This document shows positions 10,500 to 20,846 of a DNA stretch of 64,000 nucleotides, in pieces. This stretch comes from Pontibacter amylolyticus. GTDB taxonomy: Bacteria > Bacteroidota > Bacteroidia > Cytophagales > Hymenobacteraceae. The stretch is from positions 62,001-126,000 of the forward strand of contig NZ_BMFP01000004.1 of NCBI RefSeq assembly GCF_014638845.1. The letters run 5' to 3'. The position numbers were made by a program, and so were the translations under genes. A model generated the notes under the pieces. It did not search any database. It had not been told where the DNA came from and was given only the letters and a program-made list of their open reading frames with translations. Position 1 is the first letter of the stretch; each line of letters starts with the position of its first letter.

Positions 10500-11018
10500 A
10501 TGTTGAAAAATAATGTTCGTAGTGTAAAGGCAAGCGAGATCGAACTCAAAGAAAGAGTAGTAGCGATCAATCGTGTAGCCAAAGTTGTAAAAGGTGGTAG
10601 AAGATTTAGCTTCGCTGCCATCGTCGTAGTAGGTGATGGTAACGGTGTGGTTGGATACGGCCTTGGTAAAGCAAATGAAGTAACTGACGCTATCGCAAAA
10701 GGTATAGATGATGCCAAGAAGAACCTGGTGAAGGTTCCTCTTTACCATCACACTGTACCGCATGCAATGGAAGGCAAGTACTCAGGTGGTTTTGTGCTAG
10801 TGAAGCCTGCAGCTCCTGGTACAGGTGTAATTGCCGGTGGTGCAATGCGTGCCGTACTTGAAAGTGCTGGTATCAAAGACGTACTTTGCAAGTCTAAAGG
10901 TTCTTCTAACCCACACAACGTGGTGAAGGCAACTTTTGATGCGTTGGCTAAGATGCGTGATCCTTTGGCCGTAGCCCAGCAGCGTGGTGTTAATTTGCAG
11001 AAAGTATTTAACGGTTAA
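10500..11018 (+). CDS. rpsE: 30S ribosomal protein S5
   Basis: The S5 dsRBD-like N-terminal domain ([20 protein letters not shown]) and the loop [13 protein letters not shown] are present. The C-terminal fold ends with [13 protein letters not shown]. At 172 residues it is of normal length. S5 lies on the mRNA path and influences decoding accuracy. Confidence 0.97.
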   Translation: MLKNNVRSVKASEIELKERVVAINRVAKVVKGGRRFSFAAIVVVGDGNGVVGYGLGKANEVTDAIAKGIDDAKKNLVKVPLYHHTVPHAMEGKYSGGFVLVKPAAPGTGVIAGGAMRAVLESAGIKDVLCKSKGSSNPHNVVKATFDALAKMRDPLAVAQQRGVNLQKVFNG

Positions 11019-11023
11019 TTGAG

Positions 11024-11203
11024 ATGGCTAAAGTAACAATCACACAAGTTAAAAGCATTATTGACAGACCGAAGGACCAGAAGCTTACAATTCAAGCGCT
11101 AGGTCTTGGTAAGATCAATAAATCAGTAACTGTTGAGAAAACGCCTCAGATTGCTGGTATGATTAACAAGGTTCACAATTTAGTAGAAGTAAAGGACATT
11201 TAA
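11024..11203 (+). CDS. rpmD: 50S ribosomal protein L30
   Basis: A 59-residue frame begins ATG at 11024, five bases after rpsE, and reads MAKVTITQVKSIIDRPKDQK with the conserved TIQALGLGKINKSV and the end HNLVEVKDI. This fits L30, which sits between S5 and L15 in the spc operon. It is easily overlooked because it is so short. Confidence 0.95.
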   Translation: MAKVTITQVKSIIDRPKDQKLTIQALGLGKINKSVTVEKTPQIAGMINKVHNLVEVKDI

Positions 11204-11204
11204 T

Positions 11205-11651
11205 ATGTATTTGAATTCATTAAAACCTGCAGAAGGGTCTGTTAAGACTAGAAAGAGAATAGGCAGAGGAACTGGCTCAGGTAGAGGTGGAACTTCTACC
11301 AGAGGTCACAAAGGTGCCAAGTCTCGTTCAGGCTACTCGCAGAAGTCTGGCTTTGAAGGTGGTCAGATGCCACTTCAGAGACGTGTTCCTAAGTTTGGTT
11401 TCAAAAACTTCAACAGAGTAGAGTATAAAGGAATTAATTTAGATGTTCTGGAGTCATTGGCTGCGGATACTAATGAAAAAGTTTTTAACTTTGATTTCTT
11501 CAAGGCACACGGTTTAGTGTCCAAGAATGACAAAGTTAAGATCTTAGGTAGAGGAGAGATTTCTAAAGCTGTAGAAGTACACGCTCATGCTTTTTCTCAG
11601 ACTGCCATTTCATCCATCGAAAAAGCAGGCGGTAAAACAGTAGCCCTTTAA
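11205..11651 (+). CDS. rplO: 50S ribosomal protein L15
   Basis: This 148-residue protein starts MYLNSLKPAEGSVKTRKRIG and carries the Gly/Arg-rich stretch RGTGSGRGGTSTRGHKGAKS and the FEGGQMPLQRRVPKFGF motif of L15, a late-assembly protein. It follows rpmD after one base and precedes secY. Confidence 0.97.
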   Translation: MYLNSLKPAEGSVKTRKRIGRGTGSGRGGTSTRGHKGAKSRSGYSQKSGFEGGQMPLQRRVPKFGFKNFNRVEYKGINLDVLESLAADTNEKVFNFDFFKAHGLVSKNDKVKILGRGEISKAVEVHAHAFSQTAISSIEKAGGKTVAL

Positions 11652-11656
11652 TTTTT

Positions 11657-12973
11657 ATGAAGAAGTTTATAACAACAATTAAGAACATTTTTGCTATTGA
11701 TGATCTAAGGGTACGCATTCTTAATACCTTAGGTTTTATAGCTATTTTTAGATTAGGTTCTTATGTTGTTCTTCCTGGTATAGATCCTAACCAGCTCAAG
11801 TCCAACACAGAGGGTATATTCGGCCTGTTGGATACGTTCTTAGGTGGAGCATTTAGCAATGCTTCCATCTTTGCGTTGGGTATTATGCCATATATATCAG
11901 CTTCTATCGTATTACAGCTACTTACCATAGCCGTTCCTTATTTCCAAAAAATGCAGAAGGAGGGTGAGTCTGGTAGAAAGAAAATTAACCAAATCACCCG
12001 AGTTCTTACTATTATTATTACCCTTGCACAGGCGGTCGGCTTTGTGGCCACCATCAACAGCGAGGCAATCATAGTCAACACGACACTGTTTACCATCAGT
12101 TCGATGATTGTCTTGACATCAGGAACCATATTCTGTATGTGGCTTGGTGAAAAGATCACGGATAAAGGTATAGGCAACGGTATTTCAATGCTTATCATGA
12201 TAGGCATTATCTCTCGTTTCCCTGGTGCTATTGTGGCAGAGGCATTATCCAAAGAACTAAATGGCGCTTTGCTGTTTATCTTTGAGTTGATCGTTCTCTT
12301 CTTCGTTGTAATGTCTGTGGTTATGTTGACCCAGGCTATCAGAAGAATACCTGTACAGTATGCCAAGCAAGTTGGTGGCAGCTCTCTTTACAGTGGTCAG
12401 CGTCAGTTTATCCCTCTGAAAGTGAATGCTGCAGGTGTTATGCCGATCATTTTCGCTCAATCACTGATGTTCCTGCCTTCTATGATTGCTTCAATCTGGG
12501 CAGACTCAAATGAAACAGCGAGCTATATTGGTGCTACATTCTCTGACTTTACATCATGGCAGTACAATGTAGTATTTGGTTTAATGATCCTGATCTTCAC
12601 CTACTTCTACACAGCGATTACAGTTAATCCAAATCAGATTGCTGACGATCTGAAGCGTAGTGGGGGCTTTGTGCCAGGTGTAAAACCGGGTCGTGCTACC
12701 TCTGAGTATATTGATAATATACTCACTAAGATCACCCTTCCTGGTGCTATTTATCTGGCACTTGTGGCAATCTTTCCTGCTATCGCCATGCTATTCGGAG
12801 TGACAAGAGAGTTCGCCCAGTTCTATGGTGGTACTTCACTTATCATCATGGTGGGTGTTGTGCTTGACACGCTGCAGCAAATTGAAAGTTATTTACTAAT
12901 GCGTCATTATGATGGCATGATGAAATCTGGAAAGCTAAGAGGCAGAACAGAAAATATTGCCATGGTATCCTAA
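11657..12973 (+). CDS. secY: Preprotein translocase subunit SecY
   Basis: The 438-residue inner-membrane channel protein forms the Sec translocon with SecE and SecG; its motor SecA is encoded at 33427. About ten hydrophobic segments are visible, with the plug-region motif LGSYVVLPGIDP, GIMPYISASIVLQLL, GIGNGISMLI and the cytosolic loop motif PNQIADDLKRSGGFVPG used for SecA and ribosome contact. It starts five bases after rplO in the normal spc position. Confidence 0.97.
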   Translation: MKKFITTIKNIFAIDDLRVRILNTLGFIAIFRLGSYVVLPGIDPNQLKSNTEGIFGLLDTFLGGAFSNASIFALGIMPYISASIVLQLLTIAVPYFQKMQKEGESGRKKINQITRVLTIIITLAQAVGFVATINSEAIIVNTTLFTISSMIVLTSGTIFCMWLGEKITDKGIGNGISMLIMIGIISRFPGAIVAEALSKELNGALLFIFELIVLFFVVMSVVMLTQAIRRIPVQYAKQVGGSSLYSGQRQFIPLKVNAAGVMPIIFAQSLMFLPSMIASIWADSNETASYIGATFSDFTSWQYNVVFGLMILIFTYFYTAITVNPNQIADDLKRSGGFVPGVKPGRATSEYIDNILTKITLPGAIYLALVAIFPAIAMLFGVTREFAQFYGGTSLIIMVGVVLDTLQQIESYLLMRHYDGMMKSGKLRGRTENIAMVS

Positions 12974-12976
12974 TAA

Positions 12977-13750
12977 ATGGTTTTTTACAAGACTGAAGAA
13001 GAAATAGAGCTAATTCGCCAGAGTGCTTTCATATTAAGTAAAGCACATGGCGAAATAGCTCTTCTTATAAAAGAAGGGGTATCCACCCTTACACTGGATA
13101 AAAGAGCTGAAGAGTTCATTAAAGATCATGGTGCTGTCCCATCTTTTAAAAACTATAATGGGTTTCCTTTTAGCCTCTGTATCTCGGTAAACTCTACCGT
13201 AGTACATGGGATGCCAGGAAATTATGTTTTGAACGATGGGGATATAATTTCTGTTGACTGTGGTGTCTATCACAATGGATTCCACAGTGACTCTGCTTAT
13301 ACCCATGCTGTAGGGAATGTCTCGGAGGAGGTATCCCACCTACTGGAAGTTACGAAAGAGTCCTTGTACAAGGGAATCGAAAAGGCAGTTGTCGGGAACC
13401 GGCTTGGTGATATAAGTCATGCTATCCAGACACACGCCGAAGCTTCTAAATATGGAGTTGTTCGTGAGTTGGTGGGGCACGGAATTGGCCGCAACCTGCA
13501 TGAATCTCCTGAGGTGCCCAATTACGGAAAGCGTGGTCAGGGGATGAAGCTTCAAAACGGGTTGGTACTAGCGATTGAGCCTATGGTGAATCTCGGTACC
13601 AGGTATATTATACAAGAAGAGGACGGATGGACAATCCGTACCCGTGATAATAAACCTTCTGCTCATTTTGAGCATACAGTAGTCGTAAGAAATAACAAAG
13701 CAGAAGTATTAACAACTTTTGAATACATAGATAAAGCTAAACAACAATAA
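12977..13750 (+). CDS. map: Methionine aminopeptidase, type I
   Basis: This cytoplasmic metallopeptidase removes the initiator methionine. All five metal ligands of the family can be placed: D94 and D105 in SVDCGVYHNGFHSDSAY, H168 in GHGIGRNLHE, E201 in AIEPMV and E232 in HFEHTVVV. At 257 residues it is the type I form without a zinc-finger extension. The start lies three bases after secY and its stop abuts infA, an arrangement seen in many bacteria. Confidence 0.96.
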   Translation: MVFYKTEEEIELIRQSAFILSKAHGEIALLIKEGVSTLTLDKRAEEFIKDHGAVPSFKNYNGFPFSLCISVNSTVVHGMPGNYVLNDGDIISVDCGVYHNGFHSDSAYTHAVGNVSEEVSHLLEVTKESLYKGIEKAVVGNRLGDISHAIQTHAEASKYGVVRELVGHGIGRNLHESPEVPNYGKRGQGMKLQNGLVLAIEPMVNLGTRYIIQEEDGWTIRTRDNKPSAHFEHTVVVRNNKAEVLTTFEYIDKAKQQ

Positions 13751-13969
13751 ATGGCGAAGCAGTCCTCTATCGAGCAAGACGGTACTATCATCGAAGCATT
13801 ATCAAATGCAATGTTCCGGGTAGAGTTAGAAAATGGACATCAGGTAGTGGCGCATATCTCAGGTAAAATGAGAATGAATTATATCAAGATCCTGCCAGGT
13901 GACCGCGTTAAGTTGGAGATGTCACCCTATGATTTAACTAAAGGAAGAATTGTTTATCGTTATAAATAA
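13751..13969 (+). CDS. infA: Translation initiation factor IF-1
   Basis: The 72-residue OB-fold protein has the IF-1 pattern: [40 protein letters not shown] and [20 protein letters not shown]. It binds the ribosomal A site during initiation. It begins at the base after the map stop and is followed by rpmJ. Confidence 0.97.
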   Translation: MAKQSSIEQDGTIIEALSNAMFRVELENGHQVVAHISGKMRMNYIKILPGDRVKLEMSPYDLTKGRIVYRYK

Positions 13970-13974
13970 CTACA

Positions 13975-14091
13975 ATGAAAGTCAAAGCATCAGTAAAAAA
14001 GAGAAGTGTTGACTGTAAGATTATCCGCCGCAAGGGTAAGCTCTACGTTATCAACAAAAAGAACCCAAGATATAAACAAAGACAAGGATAA
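13975..14091 (+). CDS. rpmJ: 50S ribosomal protein L36 (zinc-poor form)
   Basis: A 38-residue frame starting [20 protein letters not shown] lies between infA and rpsM, the standard place for L36, and ends NPRYKQRQG. The zinc-binding form has three Cys and one His; here only one Cys is left and the His position is Tyr, so it belongs to the form that does not bind zinc. The gene is very short. Confidence 0.94.
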   Translation: MKVKASVKKRSVDCKIIRRKGKLYVINKKNPRYKQRQG

Positions 14092-14100
14092 TTATTAATT

Positions 14101-14478
14101 ATGGCAAGAATAGCAGGAGTTGATATTCCGGACAACAAAAGAGGAGAGATCTCTTTGACTTACATTTTTGGTATAGGTCGTAATCTCTCTGTGCAAATCC
14201 TAAACAAAGCCGGGGTGGATCTTGACAAAAAGGTGAAAGACTGGACCGAAGATGAAGCTAATGAGATCAGAAATATCATTGCAGCTGAGATCAAAACAGA
14301 AGGTGTTCTGAGATCAGAAGTGCAATTGCATATTAAGCGTCTTCTTGATATTGGCTGCTACCGTGGTTTGAGACACCGTAAAGGTCTACCTGTACGAGGT
14401 CAGCGCACGAAGAATAACTCGCGCACAAGAAAAGGTAAGCGCAAGACAGTAGCAAACAAGAAGAAAGCTTCTAAATAA
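14101..14478 (+). CDS. rpsM: 30S ribosomal protein S13
   Basis: At 125 residues it starts [20 protein letters not shown] and has [20 protein letters not shown], the S13 C-terminal signature that reaches the P-site tRNA and bridges to the 50S. It starts the alpha part (S13-S11-S4-alpha-L17). Confidence 0.97.
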   Translation: MARIAGVDIPDNKRGEISLTYIFGIGRNLSVQILNKAGVDLDKKVKDWTEDEANEIRNIIAAEIKTEGVLRSEVQLHIKRLLDIGCYRGLRHRKGLPVRGQRTKNNSRTRKGKRKTVANKKKASK

Positions 14479-14487
14479 TTTTTGATC

Positions 14488-14880
14488 ATGGCTCAGAAAA
14501 GAAAAGACAAAGCTAAGAAGCGTGTTGTAATTGTTGAATCAACAGGCCAGGTACACATCAAAGCTTCTTTCAACAATATCATTATCTCAGTAACCAATAA
14601 CGCAGGACAAGTTATCTCTTGGGCTTCTGCTGGTAAAATGGGTTTTAAAGGTTCTAAAAAGAACACTCCTTACGCTGCACAAATGGCAGCTTCAGATTGC
14701 GCTAAGGTTGCTTATGACCTGGGTATGCGCAAAGCTGAGGTTTTCGTTAAAGGTCCTGGTGCAGGTAGAGAGTCCGCCATCCGTACTGTACAGAATACTG
14801 GCATCGAAGTAACAACTATCAAAGATGTTACGCCACTTCCTCACAACGGATGTCGTCCTCCTAAACGCAGAAGAGTTTAA
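14488..14880 (+). CDS. rpsK: 30S ribosomal protein S11
   Basis: S11 lies on the 30S platform. The 130-residue product has [36 protein letters not shown] and the C-terminal [17 protein letters not shown] take the ATG at 14488 ([11 protein letters not shown]) rather than an in-frame TTG at 14482, which would add only two residues. Confidence 0.96.
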   Translation: MAQKRKDKAKKRVVIVESTGQVHIKASFNNIIISVTNNAGQVISWASAGKMGFKGSKKNTPYAAQMAASDCAKVAYDLGMRKAEVFVKGPGAGRESAIRTVQNTGIEVTTIKDVTPLPHNGCRPPKRRRV

Positions 14881-14902
14881 TTAGTAATTCAGATTAAATA
14901 CA

Positions 14903-15508
14903 ATGGCAAGATATACTGGTCCTAAAAGCAAAATCTCCAGAAAGTTTAACGAGGAGATTTTCGGCCCAAGCAAAGCATTAAAGAAGAAAAGCTATCCTCC
15001 GGGACAGCACGGCCGTGGCCGTCGTAAGAAACAGTCCGAATACGCGCTTCAGCTTACAGAAAAGCAGAAAGCCAAGTTCATTTACGGCATGCTTGAAAAG
15101 CAGTTCGCCAATCTGTTTGAGAAAGCTGCCAGAAAAGGCGGTGTAACTGGTGAGCAGTTCCTGACTCTTCTGGAGTCTAGACTTGACAACACGGTTTACA
15201 GACTTGGTATTGCTCCAACAAGAAGAGCTGCTCGTCAGCTAGTATTGCACAAGCACATCACTGTTAACGGTGAGATTGTAAACATACCTTCATATAGCTT
15301 AAAAGTTGGTGATACGGTAGCTGTTAGAGAGAAGTCTAAATCTCTAGAAGCAATTACTACTAGCCTGAGCGTTCGCAATGCGCGTGCATTCAGCTGGTTA
15401 GAGTGGGATGGAGCTGAGATGGTTGGTAAATTTGTGTCTGCGCCACAGCGTGACCAGATCCCTGAGAAAATTCAGGAGCAGCTGATCGTCGAGTTCTATT
15501 CTAAGTAA
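14903..15508 (+). CDS. rpsD: 30S ribosomal protein S4
   Basis: The 201-residue primary 16S-binding protein starts [20 protein letters not shown] and contains [19 protein letters not shown], the S4 domain [20 protein letters not shown] and [16 protein letters not shown]. No zinc-binding cysteine cluster is present near the N-terminus. Confidence 0.97.
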   Translation: MARYTGPKSKISRKFNEEIFGPSKALKKKSYPPGQHGRGRRKKQSEYALQLTEKQKAKFIYGMLEKQFANLFEKAARKGGVTGEQFLTLLESRLDNTVYRLGIAPTRRAARQLVLHKHITVNGEIVNIPSYSLKVGDTVAVREKSKSLEAITTSLSVRNARAFSWLEWDGAEMVGKFVSAPQRDQIPEKIQEQLIVEFYSK

Positions 15509-15545
15509 GCCGCTTAATCAAATTTTAACCTTTAACACTGCAAGT

Positions 15546-16535
15546 ATGTCAATATTAGCATTTCAAATGCCAGAGAAAGTTGTGATGGAAAAAGCCGACG
15601 ACTTTCATGGGTTATTTGAATTCAAGCCGCTTGAAAAAGGTTACGGAGTAACCATCGGTAATGCTCTGCGAAGAATTTTGCTTTCTTCTTTGGAAGGATA
15701 CGCAATTACTAGCGTTCGCATACCTGGTGTACTGCATGAGTTCTCGTCTGTTGAGGGCGTAGTGGAGGATGTATCTGATATTATCCTCAACCTGAAAATG
15801 GTTCGCTTCAAAAAAATAAGCGAAGTTATCGATGACAAAGTTACCGTTACCATCTCAGGTCAGGATAAGTTTGTAGCTGGCGACATTAGCAAGTTTTCTA
15901 CAAGCTTTGAGGTGTTAAACCCAGAGTTGGTAATCTGCAACCTGGATAAGAACATGACACTGGAAGTTGAGCTGACTATTCAGAAAGGACGTGGCTACGT
16001 TCCTGCTGAGGAGAACAAGCCGGTTGACCAGGTGTTCGGCCTTATCCCGATCGATGCCATCTTCACGCCAATCAAGAATGTAAAGTTCAGCGTAGAGAAT
16101 ACACGTGTTGAACAGAAGACTGACTATGAAAAGCTAGTGCTTGACATACAGACGGACGGTTCTATTCATCCGGAAGATGCCCTGAAAGGTGCTGCCAATA
16201 TTTTGATCCAGCACTTCATGCTCTTCTCAGACAACACCATGACCTTCGAAACAGCTAAGCCTGAAGAAGAAGAAGCGGTGGATGAGGAACTGCTGCACAT
16301 GCGCAAAGTACTGAAGACTTCGCTTCAGGATATGGATCTTTCAGTTAGAGCTTACAACTGTCTTAAGGCTGCCGACATCAAAACGCTTGGCGACCTGGTA
16401 CAGCTTGACATCTCTGACATGATGAAGTTCCGTAACTTTGGTAAGAAGTCTTTGACTGAGCTTGAGAACCTGGTGCAAGAGAAGGGCCTGACTTTTGGCA
16501 TGGACCTTTCTAAGTATAAATTAGAAGAAGATTAA
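15546..16535 (+). CDS. rpoA: RNA polymerase alpha subunit
   Basis: The 329-residue alpha subunit has the assembly domain ([20 protein letters not shown]) and a C-terminal domain with [20 protein letters not shown] and [18 protein letters not shown], used for UP-element and activator contacts. Length matches the bacterial norm. It lies between S4 and L17 as usual. Confidence 0.98.
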   Translation: MSILAFQMPEKVVMEKADDFHGLFEFKPLEKGYGVTIGNALRRILLSSLEGYAITSVRIPGVLHEFSSVEGVVEDVSDIILNLKMVRFKKISEVIDDKVTVTISGQDKFVAGDISKFSTSFEVLNPELVICNLDKNMTLEVELTIQKGRGYVPAEENKPVDQVFGLIPIDAIFTPIKNVKFSVENTRVEQKTDYEKLVLDIQTDGSIHPEDALKGAANILIQHFMLFSDNTMTFETAKPEEEEAVDEELLHMRKVLKTSLQDMDLSVRAYNCLKAADIKTLGDLVQLDISDMMKFRNFGKKSLTELENLVQEKGLTFGMDLSKYKLEED

Positions 16536-16605
16536 TCAATCTACGGCATAATTCCCGATCCCCGGGTGGGTTGATCGACGGTATGCACGTGCACAATTCA
16601 AAATA
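16536..16605 (+). other. Structured 70-base leader between rpoA and rplQ
   Basis: The gap can fold: ATCAATC (16535-16541) pairs with GGTTGAT (16569-16575, one G-U), enclosing CCCG (16554-16557) with CGGG (16563-16566). A perfect palindrome TGCACGTGCA follows at 16584-16593. No T run follows, so it is not a normal terminator. It may be an attenuator, processing site or L17 leader; this is inference. Confidence 0.4.
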
Positions 16606-17115
16606 ATGAGACACGGTAAAAAAGTAAATCACTTAGGAAGAACCGCTTCGCACCGCAAAGCAATGCTGTCAAACATGGCTGCTTCGCTTATCCTGCACAA
16701 GCGTCTTTCTACAACAGTAGCCAAAGCAAAAGCACTACGCAAGTATGTGGAGCCTCTACTGACAAAATCTAAAAACGACACAACTCACTCCAGAAGAACT
16801 GTTTTTGCTTACCTGCAAGATAAGGAGTCTGTGAAAGAGCTGTTTGACGAAGTATCTGTTAAAATCGCTAACAGACCAGGTGGTTATACCCGCATCCTGA
16901 AGACTGGTTACAGACTTGGTGACAACGCAGAGATGTGCGTGATCGAGCTTGTTGACTACAACGAGGACATGCTGACTACTACTGGTACTGCCGGTGCTAA
17001 GAAAACCCGTCGTCGTTCTTCTTCTAAGAAAAAGGGTGCTGAGTCTACTGAGGCTTCAACTCCTGCAACTCCAGAGGCAGAAGGTACTAAAGAAGAAACA
17101 AAAGATGCTGAATAA
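16606..17115 (+). CDS. rplQ: 50S ribosomal protein L17 with C-terminal extension
   Basis: The L17 core starts [20 protein letters not shown] and includes [19 protein letters not shown] and [20 protein letters not shown]. At 169 residues it is about 40-50 longer than E. coli L17. The extra tail is low-complexity: a basic part ([12 protein letters not shown]) followed by an acidic Thr/Glu part ending in EETKDAE. It is the last gene of the block and is followed by a terminator. Confidence 0.96.
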   Translation: MRHGKKVNHLGRTASHRKAMLSNMAASLILHKRLSTTVAKAKALRKYVEPLLTKSKNDTTHSRRTVFAYLQDKESVKELFDEVSVKIANRPGGYTRILKTGYRLGDNAEMCVIELVDYNEDMLTTTGTAGAKKTRRRSSSKKKGAESTEASTPATPEAEGTKEETKDAE

Positions 17116-17136
17116 GCTTCATTTGTGAAATATTGT

Positions 17137-17172
17137 AAAGGGACATGACATAAGTCGTGTCCCTTTTTTATT
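17137..17172 (+). terminator. Terminator after rplQ
   Basis: A 13-bp stem (AAAGGGACATGAC / GTCGTGTCCCTTT, one G-U) with loop ATAA runs into a T tract. It closes the ribosomal-protein block. Confidence 0.92.
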
Positions 17173-17176
17173 TTTG
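17169..17176 (+). promoter_or_regulatory. Candidate -7 box for carA
   Basis: TATTTTTG matches TAnnTTTG, 15 bases before the carA ATG and overlapping the T tract of the rplQ terminator. The -33 region would lie inside the terminator stem and shows no clear TTG. Confidence 0.45.
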
Positions 17177-17191
17177 TATCAAATTATCAAG

Positions 17192-19596
<2,405 letters not shown>

Positions 19597-19621
19597 CGAG
19601 CATCCTGAAAATATTTTAGGC

Positions 19622-19658
19622 ATAAGGCTGTGGGTTTATGACTCACAGCCTTATTTTT
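19622..19658 (+). terminator. Terminator after eno
   Basis: A perfect 11-bp stem ATAAGGCTGTG / CACAGCCTTAT is followed by TTTTTG. Confidence 0.85.
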
Positions 19659-19697
19659 GTGTAAAGCCCTCAGTGTAATATCTATAGTATCCTATAT

Positions 19698-19997
19698 ATG
19701 CTCAATCGTATACCTAAGTTTGTTCGCAGTTTCTATTTTGTAACAGGTATGCTGTTTTTGGTTTGGATGTTATTTTTCGACTCCAACGACTTTATCACGC
19801 AGTACCGCATGAGCAGAGAACTGCGCAATAAGGAGAAAGACAAGGAGTACTACCTCGAGAAAATGGCCGAGGTGCAGCAGGACCGCGAGGAACTGATGGG
19901 CAATCCGGAACTGCTCGAGAAATTCGCCAGGGAAAAATACCTGATGAAGCGTCCGGGTGAGGATGTGTTCATTGTAGTGCCAAAAAAGGAGAAGTAA
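19698..19997 (+). CDS. FtsB/DivIC-family septum formation initiator
   Basis: The 99-residue protein has one transmembrane helix near the N-terminus (about residues 13-26, FYFVTGMLFLVWML), then a highly charged coiled coil (residues about 35-70) and the family-like ending EKFAREKYLMKRPGEDVFIV. That layout and the position downstream of eno match FtsB/DivIC, which joins FtsL and FtsQ/DivIB at the division septum. I give no firm symbol because the FtsB and DivIC names overlap in this phylum. Confidence 0.85.
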   Translation: MLNRIPKFVRSFYFVTGMLFLVWMLFFDSNDFITQYRMSRELRNKEKDKEYYLEKMAEVQQDREELMGNPELLEKFAREKYLMKRPGEDVFIVVPKKEK

Positions 19998-20019
19998 GGT
20001 ATAGACCCGCAGATGAATG

Positions 20020-20057
20020 TGCAGAAAGCTGTTTCGACGAACAGCTTTCTGCATTTA
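20020..20057 (+). terminator. Terminator after the ftsB-like gene
   Basis: A perfect 14-bp stem (TGCAGAAAGCTGTT / AACAGCTTTCTGCA) encloses the loop TCGACG and is followed by TTTAAT. An AGGTATAG copy lies just after the upstream stop codon. Confidence 0.75.
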
Positions 20058-20168
20058 ATGCCCTTATGAGCCTTTAAGTCATAAATGTCATAGGAATGAC
20101 GTAGAAAAACCGCAAGCCTGGATGACACCTTTATAGTAGTATTGAGAAACAAACCTAAAAACAACACC

Positions 20169-20735
20169 ATGAATGAGTTAGGAAACAGAATTCTCGAGAT
20201 ACGAAAGCGAAAAGGCTTGAGCCAGGAAGAACTGTCAGAGATGGCAGGTATAAGCTTGCGGACTTTGCAACGGATAGAGAAAGGGGACACAGAGCCGCGG
20301 GGCTATACCTTGAAATCCATCTGCCAGGCACTGGAAGTGGACGTGGAGGAGGTATACGACTATGGCAAGGAGCCAGACAAAAGTGTTCTGTTGCTGATGC
20401 ACCTGTCCGTGCTTTCGTATTTGCTGATGCCGCTCGGCAACCTCGTTTTCCCGCTGATCATCTGGACAACGCAGAAAAAGAAAGTGCTCCATGTGCAGGA
20501 GCAAGGTATCAGCCTGTTGAACTTTCAGATCACCTGGTCTCTGGTTACTTATCCGCTGGTCATGCTTTTTGCCTGGATGAAGATCATGCACTACCCGGGT
20601 TCGTGGTATGTGTTCGCCGCCTATCTGGTGCTATACTTCCTCAATGCGCTCTACGTCATCAGAGTGTGTTGGCTGGTCAGCAAAGACGCGTCGCACGATC
20701 CATACCCGGTTTCGTTCAACTTATTGAAGGCATAA
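20169..20735 (+). CDS. XRE-family HTH regulator fused to a membrane domain
   Basis: The first ~65 residues form an XRE/Cro helix-turn-helix: GNRILEIRKRKGLSQEELSE, then ISLRTLQRIEKGDTEPRGYT and ICQALEVDVEEVYDYG. Residues from about 72 onward hold four hydrophobic segments like small DUF4870-type membrane domains. The product is thus a DNA-binding domain tethered to the membrane, and may sense an envelope or lipid signal; this is inference. I use the ATG at 20169 (MNELGNRIL); an upstream TTG would add nine residues. The target is unknown; hscA lies downstream with its own candidate promoter. Confidence 0.8.
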   Translation: MNELGNRILEIRKRKGLSQEELSEMAGISLRTLQRIEKGDTEPRGYTLKSICQALEVDVEEVYDYGKEPDKSVLLLMHLSVLSYLLMPLGNLVFPLIIWTTQKKKVLHVQEQGISLLNFQITWSLVTYPLVMLFAWMKIMHYPGSWYVFAAYLVLYFLNALYVIRVCWLVSKDASHDPYPVSFNLLKA

Positions 20736-20790
20736 GCCCGGCTATCAGGTATAAAGCGCCGACATCCCGACACCTCCCCTGATTTTTTCG

Positions 20791-20798
20791 TAACTTTG
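20791..20798 (+). promoter_or_regulatory. Candidate -7 box for the hscA-like gene
   Basis: TAACTTTG is a full match to TAnnTTTG and lies 48 bases before the chosen ATG. No good -33 TTG is seen. Its position also argues against starting the protein at 20796, since that codon would lie inside the box. Confidence 0.55.
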
Positions 20799-20846
20799 CG
20801 TATAGCGCTGCCCACGTATAGGGTGGCCTCACTAACGTATACAAAC

